From NCBI GenBank assembly GCA_031282705.1, contig JAITDF010000226.1, forward strand, positions 1 to 5,635: 5,635 nt of DNA. The letters run 5' to 3'. Every line of letters begins with the position of its first letter. The stretch's first letter is position 1. Both the position numbers and the translations under genes were made by a program. Shown in pieces: positions 5,616-5,635 of the stretch. Source of the DNA: Opitutaceae bacterium. GTDB taxonomy: Bacteria > Verrucomicrobiota > Verrucomicrobiia > Opitutales > Opitutaceae. The notes below the pieces were generated by a model that did no database searches, was not told the origin of the DNA, and worked only from the letters and a program-made list of their open reading frames with translations.

Positions 5616-5634
5616 ATCGTCCATCGTCCATCGT
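5616..5634 (+). repeat. Heptamer tandem repeat at the window edge
   Basis: The unit ATCGTCC occurs at 5616-5622 and 5623-5629, followed by a partial ATCGT at 5630-5634, giving about 2.7 copies in tandem without mismatches. The window ends one base later, so the array may be longer. It lies in the non-coding sequence after the terminator-like hairpin. Nothing in the visible part indicates a coding role. Confidence 0.65.
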
Positions 5635-5635
5635 T

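Overview
The window is GC-rich (roughly 65%) and reads almost entirely on the + strand. It carries a run of exported carbohydrate-active proteins of a kind typical of Verrucomicrobiota, especially Opitutaceae-like bacteria (or, less likely, Planctomycetota or Lentisphaerota). The points in favour are a Tat-exported Gfo/Idh/MocA oxidoreductase, a DUF1080 (3-keto-disaccharide hydrolase-like) protein, right-handed beta-helix proteins, and start codons with no clear Shine-Dalgarno sequence. The taxonomic call is inference; there is no rRNA or marker gene here.

Layout. (a) 1-168: the last 55 codons of an FAD-dependent oxidoreductase that begins outside the window. (b) 179-210: a short spacer with a 15-bp direct repeat. 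(c) 221-1975: an exported parallel beta-helix protein that resembles glycoside hydrolase family GH110 (alpha-1,3-galactosidase) and keeps three acidic residues at the family's spacing; its last ~25 codons look frameshifted. (d) 1976-2309: a 334-bp gap holding the 3' remnant of a DUF1080 gene, then a C-rich/G-poor tract and an A-rich tract before the next gene. (e) 2310-3719: Tat-exported Gfo/Idh/MocA oxidoreductase. (f) 3734-4468: secreted DUF1080 protein, 14 bp downstream. (g) 4532-5566: a second secreted beta-helix protein. (h) 5568-5634: a 16-bp perfect palindrome, a hairpin, and a 7-bp tandem repeat cut by the window edge.

How the genes may work together. Gfo/Idh/MocA dehydrogenases and DUF1080 proteins are known partners in 3-keto-glycoside chemistry: the sugar is oxidised at C3, which labilises the glycosidic bond for cleavage by the DUF1080 protein. 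Here both carry export signals, as do the two beta-helix proteins, so the set looks like a periplasmic glycan-processing module. Genes at 2310, 3734 and 4532 probably form one operon. The GH110-like gene and the FAD oxidoreductase upstream are co-oriented and probably related in function, but the decayed region between 1900 and 2300 separates them.

The most interesting points are: (1) the second beta-helix protein aligns without gaps with the catalytic region of the GH110-like protein (D-G-x-N, then D-D/D-E 23 residues later, then H), hinting that it too is an enzyme; and (2) the evidence of gene decay at the junction between the GH110-like gene and the DUF1080 remnant. I see no tRNA, rRNA, CRISPR array, insertion sequence or phage gene.
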